Assembly: GCA_003833135.1 (NCBI GenBank)
Contig: QZLH01000309.1
Span: 49,550-113,549 of the forward strand
Direction: 5' to 3'
From: Oehlia diaphana
Lineage: Eukaryota; Glomeromycota; Glomeromycetes; Glomerales; Glomeraceae
DNA: 64,000 bases
The notes under the pieces are model-generated. The model was not told the DNA's origin. It worked only from the letters and a program-made list of their open reading frames with translations, and made no database searches. The translations under genes and the position numbers were made by a program. How positions within the stretch are numbered: position 1 is the stretch's first letter; each line of letters begins with the position of its first letter. This document shows positions 36,411 to 47,039 of the stretch, piece by piece.

Positions 36411-38021
36411 ATGATTTTATCATTACCGGAAAAATATCCGATTCTCATTACCGCTTATCATACAATTTTAAAGATAAATTTTTATTATATCTTTGTCACA
36501 TTATTCATTTATTTAGCAATAAGGCCATATATCTATTATTATAAAAATCGAAATTCATTAGCACCTGGTCCATTACCTTTACCATTTATCGGACATTGGA
36601 ATATATTTTTAATAGGAGATGTGGCACAAAATAAATATAATCTTTCAGAAAAATATGGTGAAATTTGTGATATAACAATGTTTGGTCAACGATGTGTTAT
36701 AATAAGTTCACCAAAATATCTTAAAGAATTATTTAGTCCAAGTGTTCATTCCCCATTTCTTCGAAGATTACCTTTAACTTCAGGTTTTATTGAATTAGGT
36801 ATGGATAAAGAAGGATTATTATTAAATTGTGATGTACCAAAATGGAGACATAATCGAAAATTCTTTCAACAATCTTTATCTCCTCCTTCATTTCTTCAAT
36901 TATGTACAAAATATACTGTAGAATGTTGTGAAGAAATTATTGGTTATTGGGATTGTATAAAAGATGATCAAGTTATTAGATTAGATGAATGGTTTAGAGC
37001 ATTCACAAGTGATATGATGGGTTTGGTTGCTTCAGGTAGTAAAGAAACTTCAATGAAAATTCAATTCATGAAATTTACAAATCAAATTTATAAAGAAAAG
37101 AAAATTGAAGATGAAAAAAATAAAGGTGAAATTTATAGAAGATTAAGAAGTGAATACGCTGATGCTTTGGGATTTTATATTTTTGTACCTAAACTACTTT
37201 GGAATCTTCCTTTTATAAGTGTAGCTGCTAAATATTATAAAAATATTTTAAATTATTTAACAGATTTTGAAATTCAATTTATTAAAGAACGTAAACAACA
37301 AATTAAAATTGAGAAAGAATATAATATAAGTGATCAAAATAGTAAAGTTAGACCAGATTTTCTTACTATGTTAATAACTCAAAATACTGAAGATGATCCT
37401 TCTCCTGATGAGATTAAACAAAATATTAGAGAAATGTTTAGTGCTGGTACTGGTACAACTACTACAACTTTATGTTCTATTGTTTATTTATTGGCAAAAT
37501 ATCCTGAATATGAAGATCGTATGGTAAAAGAAATTTTAAATGTAATTGGTAATTATGATCAAATTACTACTTCTAATTTATCAAAATTACCTTTTACTGA
37601 AGCTATAATAAATGAATCAATGAGATTATATCCTGTAGTACCAATAACTTATCGTTATTCTCCTGATCAAAATACTAAAATTGGGGATTATCATTTTAAT
37701 AAGGATACAATATTTGCAATTAATTTATCTCATATACATCGTAATTCTGAATATTTTGAAAATCCTGATCAATTCATACCTGAAAGATTTCTTGGTAATT
37801 GGAAAGAAAGAATTCCTAAATTCGCTTTTTCACCTTTCGGTCATGGTATGAGAAATTGTCCTGGTAAAAATTTTTCTATGGCAGAAATGAAAGTTATTTT
37901 AGCCACAATATATAGAAAATATACTTTTAAATTAGTTAATCCTAATGAACCTATACAATTTAAATTCACTTTAGTTAATGATATAAGTAAAATGGAAGTA
38001 TACATTGAAAGAAGAAAATAA
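36411..38021 (+). CDS. Cytochrome P450 monooxygenase, membrane-anchored
   Basis: An intronless frame of 536 residues, the normal length for microsomal P450s. Residues about 20-40 form an N-terminal membrane anchor, followed by the Pro-rich hinge APGPLPLPFIG. The K-helix ExxR is ESMR (Glu402, Arg405), the PERF motif follows, and the heme-binding loop is FGHGMRNCPG with the thiolate ligand at Cys483. The I-helix reads AGTGTT (345-350): the usual acidic residue of the A/G-G-x-D/E-T-T/S motif is replaced by Gly348. The protein should sit on the ER membrane facing the cytosol and work with a P450 reductase. The substrate cannot be inferred; sterol, fatty-acid and xenobiotic roles are all possible. 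It is convergent with the decayed methyltransferase gene, and a TATA box lies about 60 bp upstream. Confidence 0.93.
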   Translation: MILSLPEKYPILITAYHTILKINFYYIFVTLFIYLAIRPYIYYYKNRNSLAPGPLPLPFIGHWNIFLIGDVAQNKYNLSEKYGEICDITMFGQRCVIISSPKYLKELFSPSVHSPFLRRLPLTSGFIELGMDKEGLLLNCDVPKWRHNRKFFQQSLSPPSFLQLCTKYTVECCEEIIGYWDCIKDDQVIRLDEWFRAFTSDMMGLVASGSKETSMKIQFMKFTNQIYKEKKIEDEKNKGEIYRRLRSEYADALGFYIFVPKLLWNLPFISVAAKYYKNILNYLTDFEIQFIKERKQQIKIEKEYNISDQNSKVRPDFLTMLITQNTEDDPSPDEIKQNIREMFSAGTGTTTTTLCSIVYLLAKYPEYEDRMVKEILNVIGNYDQITTSNLSKLPFTEAIINESMRLYPVVPITYRYSPDQNTKIGDYHFNKDTIFAINLSHIHRNSEYFENPDQFIPERFLGNWKERIPKFAFSPFGHGMRNCPGKNFSMAEMKVILATIYRKYTFKLVNPNEPIQFKFTLVNDISKMEVYIERRK

Positions 38022-38600
38022 TTTTCATCATTATTTTATTCTGTTGATCAGTAATCAAATATCGATGAAATACTTAATATATTTTTTTGGACTTTTTTTT
38101 TAAATATTGTTATATAATATTTCAATTATTTTTTATTTGCATCTTGATACATACTTTTTTGTTGTCAATATTTACATTTATTAATAAATATATATTTATT
38201 TCCATCTGTAAAGAGCATCCTTGTCATTGTATTTATCATTTTTTTTTTTTTTTTTTACGATAAGATTCTTATAATTACGTTAGGTTTAACAAGGTATTTA
38301 TTACTTACAACGGGTTACCTGATTTTTTGGTGGAATTAAAAGGATATCTTTTTCAAAAAAATGATTTACGTGTTGATTCAAAACATAGTTTAAACCGCAT
38401 TTATTCACGTAGCCGCATTCATAATTTGCGTCCCGATTTAATCGTGGAAATTCCACGGCGATACGACTTAACTGTTAAACAAATATCGATTTATTAATGC
38501 TTATTTTAATTCTCAATTGTTTTCGAATTTTATTAAAATAATGTCGCTCCGGACAATTTTAACATGAATATTATATATTTGTTATTAAATAATTAAATAA
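38022..38600. other. 3' flank of the P450 gene
   Basis: The gap is AT-rich up to about 38270, then has a patch of mixed composition (38330-38470) containing two GCCGCATTCA-like words and a small inverted pair (cgtggaaattccacg). No gene is seen. It leads directly into the minisatellite. Confidence 0.5.
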
Positions 38601-38960
38601 TAAATTACTACGTACAGATATAAATTACTACGTACAGATATAAATTACTACGTACAGATATAAATTACTACGTACAGATATAAATTACTACGTGCAGATA
38701 CAAATTACTACGTGCAGATACAAATTACTACGTGCAGATACAAATTACTACGTGCAGATACAAATTACTACGTGCAGATACAAATTACTACGTGCAGATA
38801 CAAATTACTACGTACAGATACAAATTACTACGTACAGATACAAATTACTACGTACAGATACAAATTACTACGTACAGATACAAATTACTACGTACAGATA
38901 CAAATTACTACGTACAGATATAAATTACTACGTACAGATACAAATTACTACGTACAGATA
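38601..38960. repeat. 18-copy perfect-length 20-bp minisatellite
   Basis: Eighteen units of (t/c)aaattactacgt(a/g)cagata run head to tail without a single indel. Only two positions vary. In order there are four T/A units, one T/G, five C/G, six C/A, one T/A and one C/A. The block order indicates growth by local duplication of neighbouring variants. Units with A at the second variable site contain the palindrome TACGTA. Since 60 bp is three units, all frames translate with a 20-residue period; those open frames are by-products and not genes. The array ends 11 bp before the stop codon of the decayed methyltransferase gene. Confidence 0.97.
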
Positions 38961-38971
38961 TAATAAATTAT

Positions 38972-39943
38972 TTACAAATGCTTTTGAGTTATGATCCTAT
39001 ATGTTTTACCATAAGTTTTATTTTTGGTAACTTCTTCAAGAATTTGTTTTGATAATTTTGCGTAATTTTCTTGATTTAAATTTAATACCTTTGACATTAA
39101 TGGGTTTAAAAGGTTAGATAAATTATTTATTATAAATTGTTAATTGAATATTATTTACTCATTTCGAAAGGTTTATCAGAATTTTGAGATTTAAATGGAT
39201 ATCAAGCATTTATTTTTTCTTTCATAATAGTAACTCCAAGATCTTGTTATATCTTGTAATTGATCCATATCAAATTTGCTGAGACCGAACATGCTATTGA
39301 CTTTTTTGAATTTAAATGAAATTAAAAAATTATTAGTTTAAAAAAAAGATAGTGTGGTTAAAAAAAAAATTATATATATATATATATATTTATACATACT
39401 TCTATCCAACCACCGGGCTTACAAATTCTAAATATTTGTGGCGTCTTCCATTCAGTTTCACTAAAACATTTTATCATAAATCTTACGTGAATAAAATCAA
39501 AGGTATTATCTTCAAAAGGAATACCATTAAGAATATTATGTTTAATAAATTTCAAATTTTTTGAAACTTTTTCAATTGGAAAGATTTAATTATTATCAAT
39601 TCCGATAAAATTCCAAAACCGCATCTTTTAAAAAAAAAAAAAGAAAGTAAGAAATCAATAAATACAAACAATATTTTATTATTATTTTAAAATTTTACAC
39701 TAACCCAAGATCAATTACGTTTGCTCCACTATGTAAATTTCTTTCTATCGGAGATGAAAAATTACTATTCCATATATATCGATAATAAGCATGTAATAAA
39801 TTTGACCTATTGATATTTTCCAAATTACTCTGAGGATCTTCATTATTATGACAATTATTATATTTCATGAATGTTTTTTTTAGGAATTTTTTAATTTGTG
39901 ATGCTTCAATACTTTTTAACATTTCTTCTAAACGATTCTTCAT
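38972..39943 (-). pseudogene. Decayed SAM-dependent methyltransferase gene
   Basis: Pieces of a class I methyltransferase follow one another on the minus strand. The N-terminal part (39943-about 39704) runs to SGANVIDLG, the start of SAM-binding motif I. A later part (about 39555-39400) reads IPFEDNTFDFIHVRFMIKCF and then RICKPGGWIEV, the usual motif II/III region. The C-terminal part near 39110-38972 gives MSKVLNLNQENYAKLSKQIL and ends KTYRIITQKHL. Between DLG and FIGID only a remnant of motif I survives: the GxGxG-containing segment is largely missing, and a stop and frame change follow. A further piece near 39300-39190 (FGLSKFDMDQLQDITRSW) also runs into stops. I therefore call a pseudogene. 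Intact relatives are a common expanded family in such fungi. Substrate unknown. Confidence 0.7.
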
Positions 39944-40900
39944 AATTAATTTTATTTATTTATTTATTTTTAGAAAACCAATTAAGAAAGAAATGAAAAT
40001 GAAATTCGAAAAAAAATGCGTGAAAATATAAGAAAAAAAAGGATCATTTCCCGTAGATGCTGGGAAAAAACGGTGATAAAATATTTTCCATTCAGTAAAC
40101 AGTTCCCAAACCAATTAACTAACAAACAGTTAACTACATCTGAAATTTGTTTTTTGTCATGTGTCACCAAATTTAATGTGAATTTTTTGCGCAGATTGTA
40201 CGCAAATAAACTATTGATATTCAAGATTGTACAAAAGATTAGCTATGAATGAAAATGTTGGACAAACAAAATCAGATTGATCTTATTAGATGTGTCGATA
40301 ATAATGATAATAATTGTCCAATTTAAACATTGGTTTTTGTTCTTTTGCACGAGTTTACAAAAATACTTTAAGGGGAACACAAAGTTATGTGTCTAAATAA
40401 CTTCATTAATATTTATTTATTAGATTTTCCCGAACATTTCAAAATATTATTGATTCATACTTGTCGCACACAATAATTAATTTTTAATTCGGAGGCTTAA
40501 ACCATATCTGATTTGTCCAACAACAACAAAAAAAAAAACTTTTTTCTAAAATTCGAATGAAAAAAACATGGATTTGCCTTACATCAAATTTAGGTTATGT
40601 TAATAATAATAGCGTATACATTACAATAATTGAAAACAATTATTGTAATGATTCTATAGGATTATCCTTAGTTACTCAATGGAATAATGTAATCAATAAC
40701 GAGTATTGGAGGCTTAGAGAAGAACTTGTAATCAATCCATTTAGATGAAAAATCAATTATTAAAATTATTTATTATAATCACGAATAAGAGTTAACGGCT
40801 TGGTTAGAAAAATGTAATCATACAACATTACGTTACAACTAACATTATAATCATCATCAGCGCACAAGAAACCTTATTATAGTCACGTGACTGCATGCTA
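39944..40900. other. Spacer with a hairpin and a short unassigned frame
   Basis: A 63-codon frame at 40557-40748 (WICLTSNLGY start, WRLREELVINPF end) has better than random composition but no motif, so I do not call it a gene. It contains a perfect 13-bp stem-loop. Overlapping frames on both strands at 39982-40252 are mutual shadows without support. Confidence 0.45.
40619..40650. repeat. Perfect 13-bp stem-loop
   Basis: The arm cattacaataatt (40619-40631) pairs exactly with aattattgtaatg (40638-40650) around a 6-nt loop. It lies within a short unassigned open frame. No terminator-like tail follows. Function unknown. Confidence 0.65.
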
Positions 40901-42523
40901 CTACATTATCAAATCATTTAACTCATTAAAATTCAATTCCATGTTTGCTATGTTTGCGTGAATGTCATAATTCAAATTTGATTCCTGTTCATTTAGTTCC
41001 TCCTCTTCACGCCTCAAATTGTCGTTTATGATTTCGGTATTCTCTAATAATTTCTTAGAGAGATTCTTAACTATGGCGATACTCTGCCTATGACTAGGGG
41101 TTTCTTTCAAATATTTTATCAAATTAATATGATTTTTCTCCATCGGTTCCTTGTATTCAAGACATGTCTCTTTCTAAATGTAAGAGATAAAATTATAAAT
41201 TTATTGTTGGTAGCAGATGACGAATAATAAATTTTAAAACTTACCACCGCAATACATTTGGCATATATATCGACAACTTGACGCTTGAATACAGGACTTC
41301 GATACAAGTTTTGTTTGTCTTCTTCGACTTTTTTAATCCCATTTTTAATTATTCGACCAATTTTCTGATTTGAAAGTTGTTTGAAGTGCGTGTACATTTT
41401 TCCCCAGTACGTTCGTGCGGTTTCAATTATTGCTTCAATACTATTAAGAGCACAAAATGCGTAATCCAAAGACTCAATGACTTTCGTTCCTAGAACGGAT
41501 TGGGTTTGGCAATTTGATATACTTTTACTAAAAGCGGCAATTTTTTCATTGGCTTTACGACGCGCGGCAATTTGGTCGCGACGTTCTTCAATTAATCGTT
41601 GTTTTTCTGTCATCACATAGTACAATTGAGAGGTTAGTTATGATAGTATAGCTAGAATGATGAATCAATTCATAATATGAATATATTAACCTTTACGTTC
41701 AATTTCAGCAATTTTTTGGGCATTTTGAAACATTTTTTTTGAGAAGGGAACAAATATACTAATTATTCCCCATCTAAAGACAGATTTTTCAGCTTTCTCA
41801 ACGTTTTTAGTTATCGTCTCCATCTCGGTATCCAGAATGTCAAGATTGGTTTTAGTAATTTTATTATCCTTCTCCAATATTTCTCTTTCATTTAAGAGTT
41901 CATTAATTCTTTTATCGATCTCCTTTTTATTCTTCATATCATTATCTTTTTGTTCCTTTGCTCTATTAGAGATATTTTTAATTTTATTACTAGCAATTTT
42001 GGCCTCTTTTTTCAACTCTGTTGAAGTTTCAAGCATATTTTTGGTTAATTCTTCAATGCTGTTAAGCATTATAAGAGCTTCTTCTTCAAACGAAGAAAGC
42101 AAGTATTCATATATTATTTTCCAGGTTTCCGCCAACTCGTTTGAAGTCTTTTCAAATGCATGAATGGCCAATGAGGTGTCACCGGCTAATTGGGTAATAG
42201 TTCTACCGATATCACGTATCTTTGGTCAAAGGAAGTAAGATTTCATGTTAAAATTAAATGAAATATAGAAAATAAAATTAAATCAATACCTGAATTTGAA
42301 TTTCACAATGTTCATAGGCTCCATTTTCTGCAAGACGAATAAGATCGGTGAGATTGGCAAAATCTGTTGCAAGAATTTCGAAGTTTGCATCTGATTTAAT
42401 ACTCGAACATTCTTTCCTTATTAATTGACTTGTTGGATCAGGAAGTTCAAGTAAATTAAAAACTTCGTGTTGCCTATTAGAAACGACTTCAATTTGAGGT
42501 GTCATAATTATTTGAGGTGTCAT
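40901..42523 (-). CDS. Helical coiled-coil protein with a central hydrophobic segment
   Basis: Four exons (42523-42290, 42219-41691, 41606-41245, 41173-40901) join in phase to 465 residues. After ~80 N-terminal residues the protein is almost all helix. A long coiled coil (about residues 110-215, e.g. KEIDKRINELLNEREILEKD) leads to a short hydrophobic stretch RWGIISIFVPF near 220-230. More charged helices follow, including a Trp/aromatic helix (ARTYWGKMYTHFKQL) and a final coiled coil. There is no signal peptide. Two coiled-coil halves around one short hydrophobic segment loosely recall the ClyA/XaxA-type alpha-helical pore-forming fold, but I see no diagnostic motif. A cytoskeletal or membrane-tethering coiled-coil protein is at least as likely. 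Two near-identical ATG contexts (MTPQII, MTPQIE) stand at the start; the first is used. Confidence 0.75.
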
Positions 42524-43686
42524 AATTTTTAGGCGATCAAACTGACTGCAGAAATTTGGGTCCTTTTTATATATTTCAAATAACTTTGCATTTTATCATA
42601 AAACATTTATTTATAATTCATATGGGCGTTTTAATAACATTTTTATCGATATTAAAATTCAAAACTAGATGAATGTTCACATGAAAATCATTTATTATTC
42701 CAATTATGGTTATTTCGTATGATAATTTTTCGGTATCATGTTCTTTTTTTTTATTAATATATGAGAGAACGTTAGTACTCCAAAAGATAAAGACTATATT
42801 GATTGGTGGACGAGAACATCTTATGTGGTGGAGATCGAACAAAATATAAATATTGCAATTATAAAGAATCACATCTGACTAATCATAATATCGACATTGA
42901 AAAAGCATAATATATATAATTTGTATTATATACGTTTTTTAAATTCAATTTCGAACGTGGCGATGTGCGTGAATTTTTTTTGGCGTAAAAAATAAATCTA
43001 AAATTATATTTTTTTTTTTTTGATCCATTAGAATGAAACACCGCTGATACTATTTAATTTTGTCATTAGATACTTTTACAAATTTGGTTAATTCTCCTCA
43101 GAGATCGATAAATATTCTGTACACTTTCACATGCTACTTAAAAGATCCTTTGCTTATATAATTCTGATATGAATAAATTTGTTTATTTGATTAGAAATAA
43201 TTTTTTATTGCAATCTATATAGTTGAATATTATAATTTACTGTAAGTGTAATTATTTCGTTTCGTTTCTTTGTAAAAAGATCATTTTATTAATTACATTA
43301 TCCGGGAAATTATCGTTAATGTGGGTAATTTTTCTTAGAGCTTTTTTGTAATTTTGTTACGTGTTAAAAGTGATGCCTAGATGTATGTATCTAAATTAGA
43401 TTAGAAATTTAATCATTTCTACTAATATAACAAGGGATACTATCACTATATCACCTTTCTAGATTCTTAGTTGAAACCGTTTAAAAACAATAGATTTCAT
43501 ATTGCTACTTTGCAGTGAATTGATTATATTAACACGTGTTTCAAAATTCTGTCCAGCAAAATTATTCATGGAATGTTGTTACAAATGTATTTTTTTCTAT
43601 GGAATTTTGAAAGTTTAATGTTTGAGATCAATTGGAATGTGAAATTGTATATAAATATGTATATTAAAAGATTTTGTGCATTTAGT

Positions 43687-44148
43687 TAGGACCCAGAAAT
43701 ATATATATAAGGTTTTTACTATGAGCTGTACGCAGAGACTTTTTATATGAGTAGTACGCATAATTGACACCTGATATAAAAATCCTGCATAAATACGCAA
43801 ATAAAATTTCAGACATTAAGTTATAAATTATTTTATCATGATTTCTATATTATTTATAAAACCAAATACTAATGTGAAAAAAATAGAATTTATTCTAATT
43901 TACCATTTTTTCAATAATATTTTTCTAAAATTTCACCCTTAGAAATTTCTTTCAATTAATACTAAATATGTATTACAATGCGGTTAACATACAGTAAATA
44001 TATTATATATATAAGATTAGCCCAAAAATACGCAAACTAATTTTTACATATAAAAATTTTGATAACTATGGATGAAAAATTCTCTAATTCCACTATGATG
44101 GCGACGCATCTGTGTACCCTACCCCTGTATGTATATTTCTGGGTCCTA
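43687..44148. mobile_element. 458-bp MITE with TA target duplication (Tc1/mariner-like)
   Basis: The element 43689-44146 begins ggacccagaaatata and ends with its exact complement tatatttctgggtcc. It is flanked on each side by TA (43687-43688 and 44147-44148). Beyond 15 perfect bp the ends stay loosely complementary for some 10 bp. It holds no transposase frame. TA duplication and size fit a non-autonomous Tc1/mariner or related DNA transposon. Partial sequence agreement outside the TA (ttagt on the left, tttagt on the right) is probably chance. Confidence 0.78.
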
Positions 44149-47039
44149 TTTAGTTGCTGATATAGATACTTCGAAAAAATCAATAGTGAATTATGTTATG
44201 GTCGTACGATTGACCGTATTTGATTAATGTGGCTTTTTGCGCATGCGATGTAAAATTCCTTACTGTTTTGTTTCGACCACCTATTATTTTCTCTGAGTCT
44301 ATATGCGACGACATATCGCAGTTTGAAAGAAAAAATTACGGAAGTCCGGACGACGGGACGAGACATTTCGCGATTAAGGTTTAAATAAATATGTTTTTTT
44401 TGTTTGTGGACTTGCATTTTACAAGAAACAGTTGCAAACTAATGACCATTTTAGGACCTTATGGTATATTTCGTATTACTTACGACCGTTTGATTTTATC
44501 CAGAATATCGATTAATAGGACAAATGAATCTGGGGCATGAGTTAATATTGAGATAATGTGATGGTTAAAACAATCGTAAAGTTGGTGTGGTCCCAAAAAA
44601 AATTGCTCGTCATTTATTTTGTACCGTAAAGCAAAACAAAAGGATATTTATTCTTTCTGAAAATGAAAATTGCTCAAATGTGGAGAGAAGATTAGTTTTT
44701 AGATTTATTTAGAACTTCGAATATCATTTTGAATTGAATCATGTAAATTTATTTGTATTCCGTATCAATAAAGTGACACTGGTGTTCGATTCATATATAC
44801 GCATTCATTTTCTCGACATTGATCGATTTTTTTTGGCAAAACTTCCTAAACTAAATTCAGAGACGCGATTTTGATTTCTTATATATTGTACATGAAAAAG
44901 CGTTATGAAACCCAAATGAAAATACCAGATTTACATCCGAGATTACCGAACTTGAAACTGTTGAGACAGTTATGAAAGAGCTCAGGAGTCGAGCTAGAAA
45001 AATAACACAAAATGAATACAACTAATCTTGTAGCTGAAAAATTCTAAGCTTAAATCTAAAATAGTAAATTAAGCTATAGAAATACCTGACTCCATAATAA
45101 ACCGTCTTAATAATGCCAATTCTATCATTGGAGGATGAGGAGGCGGATTATTTCTTGGATTCGGATGCAAAGAAAAGGTTGGTATTTAGATGAGACAGAG
45201 GAAACGGGAGAAAAAGCTTTTAAAACAAAATCTGACTTCGGGCATCAGAGCAATCTAATTCATCATTTGACCTTGGAACATGTGAACCCGAAGGATTCTT
45301 CCATATCATTCAAAAATAAGCACTTTGCAAAAAATAGAGAAAATTTCATGCATGAAGTGTCTGGGAACTCAAACATCAACTCTATAGGCTCGGCCTTATA
45401 AATAATGGTAGTTCGTTCTAATGATGCAAGATCTCAAAGCTTAAATTCTCCAACCTTTGCTCCTTTATATGAAAAACTTTGTGCCATATCCTTGCCGAAA
45501 GAATCTATCTTGTTCTATTGTCTATTTGGAAAGCTCTAATCCAAAAACATAATGAGATAGCATCTGAATACCAAGTTCAATATTTTTAATAAAATGTTAA
45601 ATAGAAAAGTTAGGACCAACTTCTTACAGATAGTGACAATGATCCCGCAATCTTCTAATTCTACCAGTACCATATTTCTAGGAAAGAGATTGAGAAACGA
45701 TGATATTTGGGAATCTTAAGATGTCCACAGTGCAAAGATGAAAATTTTAAGATTTCATTCCGTGGGAAGTCTTATTAGGTGATAGAATAGACTGAACGGG
45801 ACTAAATTTGAGATTGAGAAATATTCTTGGTAACGCAAAATTTGGGTTTGGACATTGGTACGCTCACGACAATATTTAACTTTCTTAAGCCCGTGGGTAC
45901 CGATGCAGTCTTACAGTAAGACTATTTTCTCCCTCATTTACATTCATGTTATTTCTATTAAGATCTGATCCTGGAAGAGAAAATATTGATTAGGGTCCCT
46001 AATTATAATTTGAAAATTGAAATCTATATTAATATATTGAAAAATGTATCTTTTATTATAATACAAAAATAAACTTTAATAAATGCGATTAATAAATTAA
46101 AGATCATTGATAATAATCTTATTTTCAACGTACAGATTAAAAAAAAAGCCCGACGTGAACGGCAATAAAATTTATTATTTCTGATATAAAAAAAGGTTGA
46201 TCTGGTTGATCTCCGAAAGATTATTTTATTAATCAATAGTAGCGTAGGGCAACACGCAAAATAAATATAAATTTTAAGTGTATTACTTAAACAATAAATG
46301 ACGAAATTTCTAATCTATAACCAACTCAACTCATTCCTTTAATCCCTAATATGCAGTATTGAAAGTCTTAGTCGTTTTCACTAAGCCTAACTTGACCACG
46401 TCTATCTATATTTCGCTAAACAGCTTTAAAGTCTTTCTGAGTCTTATACGAGTTTCCTTTACTCTTTAGACTCCCTTGGTGAGGTCTGCAAGTCTTAACG
46501 TGGTCGTAATTCCAGCACTTTTCGAAATCTCTTTTACTTACGACAACAATCTCTTTCATTGCGCGAAATTTTAAGGGAGTCTTTGCATACATTGGTTTTA
46601 ATTTCATATTTATAGTGCTCGGGTGTTACATGCCGATGTTGTTGATCAGTGCCCGGGCAGAAATCACAGTACTTTCAAGCTACATATACTACTAGCTTGG
46701 TGGACTTTATAGTAATAAATTTAGTGTAGAAATAATAATTATTGTAATTAGACGTGGTAACGTTTGAATATCTTAGGAAGATATTAGACTTAAAAAATTG
46801 TTTTTATATTTATTAAATTATTATAACGGGATTTTTATATTCATTTTCATCCTCACTATTATTATTAACGCTTTCTTCACTATCACTGGATATTGTGATA
46901 TTGTCACTTTTCACTTATATAAACATTATTATTTTCCTTCATTATCCACTTCTCTTACTGTATTATTAAGTAGTTGAATCAAATAATCCTCACTTCCGTC
47001 TTTAGTAATAGAAATTCCATTCCTACGACTATGATAGGG

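Noticed and set aside
38692..38994. Overlapping open frames encoding a 20-residue periodic peptide
   Set aside because: They are produced by the 20-bp minisatellite being open in all three frames; there is no start context, intron or conserved motif.
41837..42163. Plus-strand 108-codon hydrophobic frame
   Set aside because: It is antisense to the long coiled coil of the gene at 40901-42523; complement of Lys/Glu/Asn codons gives Phe/Leu/Ile.
44196..44417. Minus-strand 73-codon frame considered as a transposase piece
   Set aside because: Arg/Tyr-rich, but no DDE or helix-turn-helix motif can be recognised and it lies outside the MITE borders.
45135..45401. Plus-strand 88-codon frame considered as a gene
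   Set aside because: Better-looking coding scraps upstream are in a different frame and the whole stretch breaks down, so it is treated as a worn remnant.
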